The notes: generated by a model from the sequence alone, not told the origin. 64,000 bases of DNA from Nitrososphaerota archaeon (GCA_013288145.1 JABDCJ010000003.1:1-64000), one strand, 5' to 3'. Positions 1 through 9,236 are shown, counted from the stretch's first letter. Program-made: numbers and translations.

Positions 1-1
1 G

Positions 2-316
2 AGGATCTTGAATCTTGAACAGCTCAGACCTTTGAAACTGTCATCAGTCGTATCCTTTACGAATCCCAAATGTCCAAAATGTTGCATATCTCTGAAGTCG
101 AAAGGTAAGAATCAGGGTTTTGCTTGCAAAAGGTGCGACTATTCTACACCAGAGCTGAAGAAAACTAGAATCACGAAAAAAAGACAAATCTCTTTGAAAT
201 TATATGTTCCGCCGATTAAGGCTCACAGACACCTGACGAAACCGATTCACCGGTTTTCTTTAGGGCGCAAGCCTTTCCAAGTACCGGTTGAACTAACCGA
301 TGCTTGGTATGAATAA
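2..316 (+). CDS. tiaS: tRNA(Ile2) 2-agmatinylcytidine synthetase TiaS, C-terminal part (cut by window edge)
   Basis: The reading frame is open to the left edge, so this is the 3' end of a longer gene. It has a CPKC...CKRC zinc ribbon, a basic linker, then a YVPP-x(4)-RHLTKP-like segment and conserved R/F residues, which is the usual C-terminal layout of TiaS. TiaS attaches agmatine to C34 of tRNA-Ile2 so that the CAU anticodon reads AUA; the catalytic N-terminal domains lie outside the window. The gene converges with the next one, leaving a 5-base gap. The family call rests on the C-terminal ribbon and the ARRHL-type motif only, so it is good but not certain. Confidence 0.75.
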   Translation, partial: RILNLEQLRPLKLSSVVSFTNPKCPKCCISLKSKGKNQGFACKRCDYSTPELKKTRITKKRQISLKLYVPPIKAHRHLTKPIHRFSLGRKPFQVPVELTDAWYE

Positions 317-321
317 TAGAT

Positions 322-753
322 CTAAGCAGCAGAAGGCTCTTTGTCGCTTGGTGACTCGATCGACGGGATGCCTGTAACAAGGTCTTGTGGAAAAACCTTT
401 GGCTTTGCCGCTCTACGTTTCCTCTTCGTCCTAGTTGTCCGCTGAACAGTCCTGGGGACATGAATCGTTAGGGATGGACTCGAAACACCGATTGCTGTGG
501 TATCTGTTGGGGCCGCGATAGCTTTTGATTTAGACAGGCTCGAGTCTTCAGAAAATGGCGGAGGGGCTTCTGAAACTGGTTCAGGTTCCGGGTTGCTTTG
601 CGCTTTAACCGCCGGTAAATTCTCGATTTGTTTTTTCTCGACAGTTTCTTTAACCTGTGCTACACGGTTCGGAATGTTGCGATAAACTACGACTCCAATA
701 ACCGCGATCGCCATTCCAGATGCTGCTAGGATAAGTAGCATGTCCAAACCCAT
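322..753 (-). CDS. Small single-pass membrane protein, unknown function
   Basis: A 143-residue protein with one hydrophobic segment at about residues 4-24, a linker rich in Pro, Glu and Ser (about 45-85), and a strongly basic Arg/Lys patch near residues 105-120. The predicted topology is a short N-terminal anchor with a disordered tail. I recognise no enzymatic motif. It faces the tiaS end tail to tail and is divergent from the flavin oxidoreductase gene at 881, with 127 bases between them. Composition matches neighbouring genes, so it is probably real. The basic tail could bind nucleic acid or phospholipid, but that is speculation. Confidence 0.55.
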   Translation of the reverse strand: MGLDMLLILAASGMAIAVIGVVVYRNIPNRVAQVKETVEKKQIENLPAVKAQSNPEPEPVSEAPPPFSEDSSLSKSKAIAAPTDTTAIGVSSPSLTIHVPRTVQRTTRTKRKRRAAKPKVFPQDLVTGIPSIESPSDKEPSAA

Positions 754-880
754 TCTTTAGTCCCTTGTTCAAAGGGTTGATCTAAACCCAAATTCTGCGG
801 TAGGGTGAATATTGGTTGACAAAATGGCCAATCCTCTCTTCAATCCTTAAATTACTATGAGCGAGTGGTAACAAGAACAG

Positions 881-1876
881 ATGAGAGTCTCAATCGGATT
901 CAATGCAGATGTTCCCGTTCAAGAGATCGTTAATCACGCCCAATATGCCGAGTCAGCCGGGTTAGAAGGTCTCTGGATGCACGAACATTCCTTTGGGCGA
1001 GACGCTGTCTCTAACTTGAGCGCCATCGCACTCTCGACCAAAAGTCTGCGAGTAGGTTTTGGCTGCCTCTCGACTTACGTTAGAAATCCAGTCTCAATAG
1101 CAATGACGTCGGCGACTCTTCAAGAAAGCAGCGAGGGGCGCTTATCTCTCGGAATAGGGACCGGATTCCCTGCTCGTCTCGACCTTATGGGAATCAAGCA
1201 CAAATTTCCGATATCTGCGCTAAAGGAGACGATGGATATCTGCCGGTTGACCTGGGATGGGAACCCAGTGACATACCAGGGCAAGACGTTCAAAGTGAAG
1301 AATGTCAAATCTCTTCTCGGAGAAGTCAAGACAAATATACCAATCTATGTTGCGGGCTGGAAGAAACAGATGCTCAAGCTGACAGGAACGCATGCGGATG
1401 GTTACCTTGCAAAGGGAGGTGAGTCAACTAATTCAATTGGGCAAATAGTTTCGAATATTGCGTCATTTGCTTCTACTAGATCAGTGAAAGATATCGATAT
1501 TGCTGCCTATCTGCTGACGCTCGTCGCGAATTCAAAAGAAGAAGGAGTCGCGATGGCAAAAAAAGATCCGTTTGTTGCGTACATGCTGTCTGTTCAGGAT
1601 GATTACCTGTATGAAGGGACAGGCATTGACCCTGTGCTGAAAAAACCGATAGCGGAGAATTATTTCAAAGGTAACATTGCAGGAGCCTTTGATTCAATCA
1701 AGGACGAAATGATCGAATCCTTTACTCTGACGGGAACTAGAGACCAGGTTTGTGAAAGGGTTATTGAGTACACGAAAAAAGGACTGAACCTACCGATATT
1801 ACAACCGATCAGTATGAAGCAAGACGACGTAAAAGCAGTAATTGAGACTGGGAGCATCCTTATTCGTTCTGCCTGA
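881..1876 (+). CDS. LLM-class (luciferase-like) flavin-dependent oxidoreductase
   Basis: A 331-residue TIM-barrel protein of the bacterial luciferase-like superfamily, which includes F420-dependent Mer and Fgd and FMN-dependent monooxygenases. Visible landmarks are the N-terminal beta strand with GFNADVP, the GLEGLWMHEH segment at about 28-37, the GRLSLGIGTGFP turn at about 86-97, and a C-terminal TGTRDQVCERV segment that closes the barrel in this family. A TATA-like CCTTAAATTAC lies about 30 bases upstream. A flavin-reductase-like gene follows after 15 bases, suggesting a two-component system in which the second protein supplies reduced flavin. F420 versus FMN use and the substrate cannot be decided from sequence. 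Confidence 0.85.
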   Translation: MRVSIGFNADVPVQEIVNHAQYAESAGLEGLWMHEHSFGRDAVSNLSAIALSTKSLRVGFGCLSTYVRNPVSIAMTSATLQESSEGRLSLGIGTGFPARLDLMGIKHKFPISALKETMDICRLTWDGNPVTYQGKTFKVKNVKSLLGEVKTNIPIYVAGWKKQMLKLTGTHADGYLAKGGESTNSIGQIVSNIASFASTRSVKDIDIAAYLLTLVANSKEEGVAMAKKDPFVAYMLSVQDDYLYEGTGIDPVLKKPIAENYFKGNIAGAFDSIKDEMIESFTLTGTRDQVCERVIEYTKKGLNLPILQPISMKQDDVKAVIETGSILIRSA

Positions 1877-1891
1877 ACCGTCGAGCCTTTA

Positions 1892-2437
1892 ATGAAAAAG
1901 AGGATCGTTCCGCGTCTTTCCGTCAATTTAACGCAGGCTTACAGGCTATTCTATCCACAAGTACCGATGATAATTGCGTGTAGATATCGTACGCAAATAG
2001 CGGCAATGCCGGCGAATAGTTGCATGTCTGTTTCAGACAAGCCTCCAATGTTCGCAGTTTCTATCAGAAAAGAGCTCAAGACTGACATAATTCTGAAAAA
2101 ATCAAAGAATTTCTCAGTGAATTGGCTCAATTTTAGACAAAGAAAATATGTTAACCAATTAGCGGCCAAAAGTAATTCTCTTGACAAGCTCAGCGCCCTA
2201 AATGTCCCGTATTTTGAGGTGATGCACGCCCCCATTTTGGAGCAGGCGCAGGCTTACGCGATATGCGAAACCAAATCAATTCAGGATTTTGGTGATCATG
2301 ATCTGTTTGTCGGCAGAGTAATTGGCGCGATGGCGTCTCTTGATTTTGATACGAACTGGAAGTTCGTAGACTATCATCCGATTCTATATCTTGGCAGCAA
2401 TTTCAAAAATCCTTTCACAACGAATCGTGAAAGGTAA
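1892..2437 (+). CDS. Flavin reductase-like FMN-binding split-barrel protein
   Basis: A 181-residue protein of the flavin reductase-like domain family. It opens with a YPQVPMIIACRY strand (about 22-33). A PPMFAVSIRKE segment (about 51-61) matches the flavin-binding strand of the family, and a late HDLFVGRVIGA segment (about 135-145) matches its C-terminal core. It starts 15 bases after the luciferase-like oxidoreductase and is probably co-transcribed, fitting a reductase/oxygenase pair. The length is typical. It could instead bind heme or act alone, since split-barrel proteins of this fold have varied jobs. Confidence 0.75.
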   Translation: MKKRIVPRLSVNLTQAYRLFYPQVPMIIACRYRTQIAAMPANSCMSVSDKPPMFAVSIRKELKTDIILKKSKNFSVNWLNFRQRKYVNQLAAKSNSLDKLSALNVPYFEVMHAPILEQAQAYAICETKSIQDFGDHDLFVGRVIGAMASLDFDTNWKFVDYHPILYLGSNFKNPFTTNRER

Positions 2438-2827
2438 TAAAGCACGATTTCTTGTGAAAAGGCACGAATTTGATATCTATCCCTTTTGCTCTGATGAAAT
2501 CACGAACCGTATCAATACCTGGTTCGTGAGAAGTGGCTCAAGCGATATCGCCCTTCTCAGTAATTTACGTTTGGTTACTTCGCATTATTGAATCTAGGAC
2601 TCATCTAGGAAAAGGGTAATTTAGAACTAAGGTCGAGATCGGTATCGAAGTGGGTTGACTTAGTTGCTGAGTGAAATATCTGATATTCCCTGCGATCTTT
2701 CTGGCCGATATTCCTCAAGAAATATTCAGGTAATTTGTCTTTCTGAATCGGAAACAGAGAAATCTATCCATGCACTTTCATACTTGCTTTTGCGAAATGA
2801 AGTGTTTGACGGACTGGAAATAACAAA
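2438..2827. other. Intergenic stretch with no gene recognised
   Basis: About 390 bases between the flavin-reductase-like gene and the protease. One short open frame overlaps the upstream gene, but its translation resembles nothing and looks like chance. No tRNA, clear inverted repeat or copy of the dispersed repeat was seen. It presumably holds the upstream gene's terminator and the protease promoter. Confidence 0.4.
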
Positions 2828-4051
2828 ATGAAAAAGACGAGTTCTCGACGTAAATCCATCAGTGGTCTAATGGTCTCCTCCAAGGCTGTAGTTGCGGTGA
2901 TTGCCGTGGTAGCTCTTTTGATCACTTTGACATTGGTCGGGTTCTCAGCTTCTTTCGACTCTTCGCCGTCTGCTACAATAATTTCGACTCAAACTGCTAC
3001 CGTACTTGACGGCCTTACGAAGACGATTACTGTAGGGGGTGGAGGCAACGGAAGTTTCGGAATAAATCCCGAGCAGATTTACGCTGACTCAAATGAAAGT
3101 ATAGTAACTCTTCAGGGAGTCGTTACATCTGGCAATGGTCTCATACCATCCGAAAGCGTCCTTGGCTCCGGTTTTGTCGTGAACTCTTCCAACCAGTATT
3201 ACATTGTGACTAACTATCACGTGGCTGGATCGACGGTGAATCTAACAGTTACTTTTGCAGACGGAACATCTTATCCAGCAAAAGTTATTGGATCCGACCC
3301 GTATAGCGACCTGGCCGTAGTCAGTTCTACTGGCGTACCGTCATCTGAATACCATCCGATTTCCGTTGTATCATCCTCCACGTTACAGGTTGGTCAGTAC
3401 GTCGTTGCAATCGGTAATCCATTCGGTCTATCGAGATCTATGACTTTTGGAATTATCAGCCAGCTCGGGAGGACAATTCAGGATCCTACCGCGGGAAATT
3501 TTAGCATAGCAGATGCCATCCAGTTCAGTGCACCAATCAATCCTGGAAATTCCGGCGGGGTCTTGGTTGATGCAAACGATTTTGTCGTTGGGATTACTAC
3601 AGCCGTAGTCAGTGGCTCCCAAGGAGTGGGTTTTGCGATCCCATCTGATACGATTATCAGAGAGCTACCTTACCTGATTTCAAGCGGATCTTATGATTTC
3701 CACTCTTACTTGGGTATCAGCGGAGTCGACATGAATTATCAACTGGCGAAGGCTACGGGCACCAATTACACCTATGGCGTTCTCATTGAGAATGTTGTTC
3801 CCGGTGGACCTGCAAGCCAAGCAGGATTAAAAGTCGGGAGTCAGACGGTGACGATCAACGGTCAACAGTATCTTATCGGAGGCGACGTAATAGTATCCGT
3901 AAACGGAACTAAAATCGTGGACAATGACGCCTTAGCAAGTTATCTTGCTCAAAATACGATTTCGGGACAGACCGCAGTACTCGGAGTAATTCGCAATGGT
4001 TCAATAGCTGACTTGAATGTAAAGCTGGGCACCCGTCCTTCGATTGGGTAA
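2828..4051 (+). CDS. HtrA/DegP-like membrane-anchored serine protease with PDZ domain
   Basis: A 407-residue S1C-family protease. A single membrane anchor spans about residues 19-41 after a basic N-terminus, so the protease domain faces outside the cell. The catalytic triad is visible: His131 in TNYHV, Asp161 in SDLAVV and Ser242 in NPGNSGG. A PDZ domain fills about residues 290-400, with GVLIENVVPGGPASQAGL as its typical core. The usual role is degradation or chaperoning of misfolded extracytoplasmic protein. The length and the single PDZ fit DegS/HtrA types. The next gene is a small membrane protein 70 bases on, with no obvious functional link. Confidence 0.92.
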   Translation: MKKTSSRRKSISGLMVSSKAVVAVIAVVALLITLTLVGFSASFDSSPSATIISTQTATVLDGLTKTITVGGGGNGSFGINPEQIYADSNESIVTLQGVVTSGNGLIPSESVLGSGFVVNSSNQYYIVTNYHVAGSTVNLTVTFADGTSYPAKVIGSDPYSDLAVVSSTGVPSSEYHPISVVSSSTLQVGQYVVAIGNPFGLSRSMTFGIISQLGRTIQDPTAGNFSIADAIQFSAPINPGNSGGVLVDANDFVVGITTAVVSGSQGVGFAIPSDTIIRELPYLISSGSYDFHSYLGISGVDMNYQLAKATGTNYTYGVLIENVVPGGPASQAGLKVGSQTVTINGQQYLIGGDVIVSVNGTKIVDNDALASYLAQNTISGQTAVLGVIRNGSIADLNVKLGTRPSIG

Positions 4052-4121
4052 CGAATCTTATTAGTTGAGGTCTAGCAACGAATAAATCTCAAATGAGAAG
4101 CCATTTGGACGCGACCAGCAA

Positions 4122-4358
4122 ATGAACTTCGGAAAAATTGAGATCGGTATCGGTGCAGTTATTATCGTTCTCGGTACTGTTTTTGCACTTCAGGGAGCCG
4201 GAATAATTGGTGGTAGCAGTTTGATGGATAACAATTCGACTTTCGTGTTAGTGGGGCCGCTGATCGCAGTCGGTGGTCTGGTTCTCGTGGCGTTCGGGCT
4301 CCAGTCGCCCGGGCCAAAGCCGAAAAAGGAGCCCCCCAGCGAAATACCGCCTGTTTAG
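4122..4358 (+). CDS. Small two-helix membrane protein, unknown function
   Basis: A 78-residue protein with two hydrophobic segments (about 8-28 and 42-61) and a proline/lysine-rich tail ending EIPPV. The ATG is preceded by an AATAAATC TATA-like element about 40 bases upstream, which supports its own transcript. It sits between the HtrA-like protease and the convergent argF. I recognise no motif; it resembles the many short archaeal membrane proteins of unknown role. Confidence 0.6.
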   Translation: MNFGKIEIGIGAVIIVLGTVFALQGAGIIGGSSLMDNNSTFVLVGPLIAVGGLVLVAFGLQSPGPKPKKEPPSEIPPV

Positions 4359-4398
4359 CTAAGTTACTACATTTCTCTAGAATCAGAAAACGCCGTAG

Positions 4399-5394
4399 TC
4401 AATTTCCAAAAACGACTTTGTCCTTTTGATTTTTCGATCTCCGCAGCACGCTGTACAGAAGTGCTTTCTGGGTATGAAGGCGGTTTTCAGCTTCTTGCCA
4501 GATAACAGATTGAGGACCATCAATCACCGAGCTCGTTACCTCTTCCCCTCTGTGAGCGGGCAGACAATGCATGAAAATTGCATCAGGCTTTGCAAGCGAC
4601 ATCAATTCTTCATTTACTTGATATTCGGGTAAAAATTCCTTCAGTCGCTGCACCTTTTCATTGTCCTCTCCCATCGAGACGAAAGTATCCGTTACGACAA
4701 CATCCGCATTCTTGGCGGCTTCCGAAGCCGATTCGATTATCTCAATCTGCGATCCGCTGAAGCTAGCGTGATAACTCGATTTGTCGATCGATTCCTGGAG
4801 CGGGCGATATTTTTTCGGGCATGCCACGGTTAGATTTGCGCCGGAAAGAGCCGCGCCAATTAAGAGAGAGTTGCATACGTTATTTCCATCTCCAATCCAT
4901 GCAATCGAGAGCCCCTTCAGTTTCTTCTTGAACTGTTTGATAGTCATGAAGTCCGCCAACGTCTGGCACGGATGGTAACGATCGGAGAGCGCGTTAATCA
5001 CCGGAACGCTCGATTCCTTCGAAAGTATCTCGAGGGTCTCGTGAGAATACACTCTTGCGGAAATTGCCTGACAGTAAAGGGAGAGAACTCTGGCTGTATC
5101 TTCCGGTGATTCCCCGCGTGAGAGCTGCATCTCTTTCGAATTAAGAACTACTGCGTGCCCGCCAAGCTCGAACATTGCAACTTCAAACGAAACTCGTGTT
5201 CTCGTACTTGGTTTCTCAAACAGCAATGCAAGCGACGTTCCAGGCGCCTGATGAACAAACTTCCTCTGCTGTCTTTCATTTTTCAAAACTTCAGCGAGGT
5301 GAAGCAAAGAGCGGAATTCGGAGGGCGAGAGTTCGTCTAACGAAAGTAGATCTTTTGAAAAACTCGACCGAAAGTCGGATGCTTGGCTAGTCAT
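4399..5394 (-). CDS. argF: Ornithine carbamoyltransferase
   Basis: Catalyses carbamoyl phosphate + ornithine to citrulline in arginine synthesis. Visible motifs are the carbamoyl-phosphate STRTRVSFE loop, RYHPCQTLAD with the HPCQ signature, and MHCLPAHRGEEV (HCLP) near the C-terminus, which separate it from aspartate carbamoyltransferase. I place the start at the ATG at 5394, whose A overlaps the TGA of the upstream ACT-domain gene as ATGA. This gives 331 residues, normal for the family; a longer frame to 5436 would add 14 residues of poor similarity. Translational coupling with the ACT-domain gene is likely. It is divergent from argG. Confidence 0.95.
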   Translation of the reverse strand: MTSQASDFRSSFSKDLLSLDELSPSEFRSLLHLAEVLKNERQQRKFVHQAPGTSLALLFEKPSTRTRVSFEVAMFELGGHAVVLNSKEMQLSRGESPEDTARVLSLYCQAISARVYSHETLEILSKESSVPVINALSDRYHPCQTLADFMTIKQFKKKLKGLSIAWIGDGNNVCNSLLIGAALSGANLTVACPKKYRPLQESIDKSSYHASFSGSQIEIIESASEAAKNADVVVTDTFVSMGEDNEKVQRLKEFLPEYQVNEELMSLAKPDAIFMHCLPAHRGEEVTSSVIDGPQSVIWQEAENRLHTQKALLYSVLRRSKNQKDKVVFGN

Positions 5395-6086
5395 TTCGGG
5401 ATTACTCCTCGTCCCTTCTTTGCTTTGCCACGGCATTCTGAAATCAGGTCAGTCAATGAAGAAAAAGTCCGTGCGACATCGTCCATACGGATCACGACGA
5501 TGGTATCGGTGAAACAGCTTACCGTATCCTCTATGTTTACGTGATTTTCAGCAATCTTAGTGTAAATCGTAAGAACTACGCCCGGAGTCCTGACAATCTC
5601 TTTTGGACTGTGTACAATGATGGCAGCGAGATCAGATTGCTCATCGAGTATATCGTCGTCGTTGAACTTTTTGTGAATCTCTTCCAGAAGCTTCTGATCA
5701 AAAATCATCGTGATCGCTGAGTAACTTTCAGAAACCTGGAGGAACTCTTCCTGATACGTCGCAAGAATATTTCTCGCTGATTCCAGCGCTCTCTTACTCT
5801 TGTCGAGATTGAGCTTCGCTACATCTGTCCTGACATTGACAACGCTTCGCCCGAGAACGCTTTCAATACCACCCTCTTCGGATTGATATCTCGGCTTGAT
5901 CCGCTTCACTGAAGTGATGAGCGAATCGAAATTTACTTTTCGGCCGAGGTCCTTCTCAACCTTTGGCTTAATCAAACGGGCTATGGCAGTATAGTTGGCA
6001 TACTTTCTACTTAGCGCATCCTGAAGAGAAAGATCGTTGTTTATTACTCCTTTCACCACTTTAGATATCGAAATGGCATTGACCAA
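5391..6086 (-). CDS. ACT-domain protein with helical N-terminus, putative arginine-pathway regulator
   Basis: A 231-residue protein. Residues about 1-70 are helical and basic, with a repeated NYTAIARLIKP-like pattern that could form a helix-turn-helix. The middle is a long helix. Residues about 155-215 form an ACT-like fold (GVVLTIYTKIAENHVNIEDTVSC, then TIVVIRMDDVARTFSSL). ACT domains bind small ligands, usually amino acids. The stop overlaps the argF start (ATGA), and the gene is divergent from argG across a 90-base shared promoter region. I infer control of arginine genes by an amino acid, but no DNA-binding assignment is proven. It is not an aspartokinase or PheA, as no catalytic domain is present. 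Confidence 0.75.
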   Translation of the reverse strand: MVNAISISKVVKGVINNDLSLQDALSRKYANYTAIARLIKPKVEKDLGRKVNFDSLITSVKRIKPRYQSEEGGIESVLGRSVVNVRTDVAKLNLDKSKRALESARNILATYQEEFLQVSESYSAITMIFDQKLLEEIHKKFNDDDILDEQSDLAAIIVHSPKEIVRTPGVVLTIYTKIAENHVNIEDTVSCFTDTIVVIRMDDVARTFSSLTDLISECRGKAKKGRGVIPK

Positions 6087-6128
6087 TATGGGTCATAACT
6101 GGCTGTTAACGTTAATTATGACCAGAAG

Positions 6129-6137
6129 TTATAAAAG
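6129..6137 (+). promoter_or_regulatory. TATA box for argG operon
   Basis: TTATAAAAG lies about 44 bases before the TTG start of argG. With the usual archaeal spacing of 25-27 bases, transcription would begin near 6159, giving a leader of under 20 bases. Confidence 0.6.
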
Positions 6138-6176
6138 CCTATTGCACGGAAATATTTTCACGCGATCAAAGAAAAA

Positions 6177-7424
6177 TTGTCGGATAAAGTTGTTCTCGCT
6201 TTCTCGGGCGGTCTAGATACTTCAGTATCCATAAAATGGATCAAGGAAAAGTACGGACTAGATGTTGTAACCTGTACTGTGGATGTAGGTCAGCAGGAAG
6301 ATCTCTCCGGAATCGGTAAAAAGGCAAAGGAGATTGGTGCTGTAAACCACTATCAACTGGACGCAAAAGAAGAATTTGTTCAGAGATTTGTTTTTCCTAG
6401 CGTGAAGGCAAATAGTCTCTACGAGGGATCATATCCCCTAAGTACAGCTCTTGCGAGACCACTTCTTGCTGAGAAGCTAGTTCAAATTGCAGAGAAGGAA
6501 GGCGCAGTAGCTGTTGCGCATGGTTGCACTGGGAAGGGAAATGATCAGGTTCGATTCGACGTCACGATCAAAGCCATGAACCCGGATCTGAAGATCATTG
6601 CTCCGGTTAGGGAATGGAACATGAACCGCGAAGATGAGATCAAATACGCCCAGAAAAACAACATCCCGATCAAAGTAAACAAGTCGGTCTTTTCAACGGA
6701 TCAAAACTTGTGGGGTCGTTCTATAGAATCCGGGCCGCTGGAGGATCCTTTCACCGAGCCGCCCGACGAAGCATTTGAATGGTGCGTACCTGCAAAAAAT
6801 GCACCGGACAAAGCGGAGTACCTGGAGATAGAATTTGAACGCGGAGTTCCGGTCTCTGTCGATGGCAGTTCAACATCTCCAGTAGAAATGATCCAGTACG
6901 TCAACCAGAAAGCAGGAATGAATGGTTACGGTGTCGTGGACCACATGGAAGACAGGCTGGTTGGGATAAAATCGAGAGAAGTCTACGAATGTCCGGCAGC
7001 TCTTACGTTCATCGGCGCACACAAAGATCTTGAGAAACTTGTGCTTACACGACACGAATTGACGTTCAAATCAAAGGTGGAAGAAGAGTGGTCTTGGCTT
7101 GTCTACTCGGGTCTCTGGATGGAACCATCAAGACTTGCACTTGACGCATTTATTGAGACTACTCAGCAAAGAGTGTCTGGTACTGTCAGGCTGAAATTCT
7201 ACAAGGGTGGAATGCGCGTTGTCGGAAGGAAATCTCCAGAGTCCCTGTATCAACACAAACTCTCAACTTACGACAGAACATCGACCTTCGACCAGAACGC
7301 AGCTATTGGTTTCATAGAACTTTGGGGTTTGCCCTCTCGCGTTGCAAACGAAAAACTCTCCCAAGAAGCCGCTAGCAAAGGCACGCCTATTCCGGTGGTA
7401 ACGACCCCCGGAAAGAAACCATAG
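6177..7424 (+). CDS. argG: Argininosuccinate synthase
   Basis: Joins citrulline and aspartate using ATP. The N-terminal AFSGGLDTSVSIKW segment (about 8-21) is the PP-loop ATP pyrophosphatase motif, and AHGCTGKGNDQVRFD (about 114-128) is the diagnostic central motif. Length (415 residues) is normal. The start is a TTG with a clear TATA box upstream; no Shine-Dalgarno is seen, fitting a short-leader transcript. argH follows after 26 bases, then lysW and lysX, forming one arginine-directed operon divergent from the ACT gene and argF. Confidence 0.96.
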   Translation: MSDKVVLAFSGGLDTSVSIKWIKEKYGLDVVTCTVDVGQQEDLSGIGKKAKEIGAVNHYQLDAKEEFVQRFVFPSVKANSLYEGSYPLSTALARPLLAEKLVQIAEKEGAVAVAHGCTGKGNDQVRFDVTIKAMNPDLKIIAPVREWNMNREDEIKYAQKNNIPIKVNKSVFSTDQNLWGRSIESGPLEDPFTEPPDEAFEWCVPAKNAPDKAEYLEIEFERGVPVSVDGSSTSPVEMIQYVNQKAGMNGYGVVDHMEDRLVGIKSREVYECPAALTFIGAHKDLEKLVLTRHELTFKSKVEEEWSWLVYSGLWMEPSRLALDAFIETTQQRVSGTVRLKFYKGGMRVVGRKSPESLYQHKLSTYDRTSTFDQNAAIGFIELWGLPSRVANEKLSQEAASKGTPIPVVTTPGKKP

Positions 7425-7450
7425 CCCGAAAAATACTTTCCAGGTTTTTC

Positions 7451-9058
7451 GTGGAAAAAAATGCTCGCAGAAGTGAGAGATGGTTATTGTCGATGTTTTC
7501 CAGTTTGGAGTTGGTTCCTCCGATGAAAAAACAGAATATTCTTCACAAGGGACGATTGGGCTTGTACTCGAAAGACGCTTCCGAGTACACGTCCTCGATC
7601 GACATCGACTCTCGTCTGCTGGATTCTGTAATCAAAATCAATTGCGCTCACGTTCTCATGCTTGCCGAGCAGAAGATAGTGGATAAACGAGTTGCCGGTG
7701 AAATACTGGAAGCCCTTTCTAAGATCCCACCAAATCTCGAAATGATCGACGATCTCGAAGACGTGCACATGAACGTTGAAAATTTCGTGATTTCGCTGAT
7801 CGGCATTGAAAACGGAGGCATGGTGAACCTCGCCAAGAGCAGGAACGATCAGGTTGCTACCGCCTTGAGAATGACACTAAGGGACCAATTGGTGGCTATT
7901 GGAACCGCAATTGTTTCGCTTGAGAAATCATTGCTCGATCAAGCAACAAAACATGCCGGAACAATTTTTCCAGGGTACACTCACCTTCAAAGAGGTCAGC
8001 CCGTCACTCTCGGGCACCAGCTTCTGGCTCATTTTGATTCACTCGACCGTAATTTTGCCAGACTGGTCGATTGTTATCTTCGAGTGGATCTTTCACCGAT
8101 GGGTGCGGGAGCTCTCGCATCCACTGGATTCAACATTAGTCGCGAGAGAACTGCCGAGCTTTTGGGGTTTGAATCAATTCTGGAGAATTCCCTGGATGCT
8201 GTATCTTCAAGGGATTTTGCAACCGAAGCAATCTACGTTTGCGCAGAAACAATGACGGGCCTCAGTCGACTGGCCGAGGAGCTCATCCTCTGGTCAACGA
8301 AGGAATTTTCTTTCGCAGAAATGCCTGACGAATTTTCCTCAACCTCCAGCATGATGCCCCAGAAAAAGAATGCAATTGTCCCGGAGATATTTAGGGCGAG
8401 AACCAGCCAGGTAATTGGCGATATCGTCGCCGCGATGGGGATAGTGAAATCTCTCCCTTTGAGCTACCATCTGGACCTTCAGGAGCTTACGAGAAATCTA
8501 TGGAGCGCTACCGACAAGACATCATTTTCAGTATCGATCCTCGCGACCGTGATTCGGGAAACCAGATTCAATTCAATAACTACTGGCGCGGCAATTTCGT
8601 CAGATGAGTTTCTTTTCGCGACCGAACTTGCCGACCATCTTGTAGAGAAATTCAAATTGTCCTTCCGCGATGCTCATTCGCGCGTGGCTGCACTGGTAAA
8701 GTACAGTTCCGAAAAAGGAAAGGCTGAATTTCAATTTACCAGCCTTGAACCCAGAATAGTTTCCAAGATCCTCGGCGTTTCTCTGAGCCCCGAAGAACTG
8801 AAATCGATAGTAGATCCTGCCCTTGTTCTGGCTAGAAGAAAAGCTGTTGGTTCTCCAAACCCAAAACTTGTTCTTGACGCCTGTAGGGCTCGCGCAAAAT
8901 TGATTACGAAACATGAAGGTACGCTTGATTCTTTCAAACGATCAATTCAGAAATCTAGCGAACTATTGAATTCGGCTTCAAAGAAGATGCTGCTAGCTAC
9001 TGACGATGACGATGCGAACGTAAAAAGGAAGAAAGTTGGACAGGAGGTGAAAGAGTAG
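7451..9058 (+). CDS. argH: Argininosuccinate lyase
   Basis: Splits argininosuccinate into arginine and fumarate. The fumarase/aspartase-superfamily signature SSMMPQKKNAIVPE is present near residue 300, as are GYTHLQRGQPVTLGHQ (His of the first conserved region) and SPMGAGALASTGF. At 535 residues from the outer GTG it is longer than usual. Family similarity only begins near residue 28 (LHKGRLG), so the ATG at 7523 (511 residues) is a good alternative start. The C-terminus also carries an acidic/lysine-rich tail. It lies in the operon between argG and lysW. Confidence 0.94.
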   Translation: MEKNARRSERWLLSMFSSLELVPPMKKQNILHKGRLGLYSKDASEYTSSIDIDSRLLDSVIKINCAHVLMLAEQKIVDKRVAGEILEALSKIPPNLEMIDDLEDVHMNVENFVISLIGIENGGMVNLAKSRNDQVATALRMTLRDQLVAIGTAIVSLEKSLLDQATKHAGTIFPGYTHLQRGQPVTLGHQLLAHFDSLDRNFARLVDCYLRVDLSPMGAGALASTGFNISRERTAELLGFESILENSLDAVSSRDFATEAIYVCAETMTGLSRLAEELILWSTKEFSFAEMPDEFSSTSSMMPQKKNAIVPEIFRARTSQVIGDIVAAMGIVKSLPLSYHLDLQELTRNLWSATDKTSFSVSILATVIRETRFNSITTGAAISSDEFLFATELADHLVEKFKLSFRDAHSRVAALVKYSSEKGKAEFQFTSLEPRIVSKILGVSLSPEELKSIVDPALVLARRKAVGSPNPKLVLDACRARAKLITKHEGTLDSFKRSIQKSSELLNSASKKMLLATDDDDANVKRKKVGQEVKE

Positions 9059-9062
9059 AGAA

Positions 9063-9236
9063 ATGGAAGCAAAATGTTTGGAATGTGATGCAAGAGTTAC
9101 TGTGGAGGATGACGCAGTAGTAGGTGAGATCGTTACCTGTCCTGATTGTGGAGCAGACTATGAAGTAGCTGCGCTGGATAACGGAACGGTCACGATCAAG
9201 ATCGCCGAGAGCGTAAAGGAAGACTGGGGAGAATAA
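9063..9236 (+). CDS. lysW: LysW/ArgW amino-group carrier protein
   Basis: A 57-residue protein starting MEAKCLECDA and ending KEDWGE. The CLEC...CPDC pairs (Cys5, Cys8, Cys26, Cys29) form a zinc ribbon, and the C-terminal EDWGE is the invariant LysW tail whose last glutamate is joined to the amino group of the substrate. The ATG at 9063 lies 4 bases after the argH stop; lysX starts 1 base after this stop. In archaea one carrier can serve lysine and arginine synthesis. Because argG and argH are adjacent, a role in making ornithine is most likely. It is short and easily missed, but the motif is unmistakable. Confidence 0.95.
   Translation: MEAKCLECDARVTVEDDAVVGEIVTCPDCGADYEVAALDNGTVTIKIAESVKEDWGE

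Noticed and set aside
2391..2591. 66-codon frame overlapping the flavin reductase-like gene
   Set aside because: It largely shadows the upstream gene and has no recognisable features.
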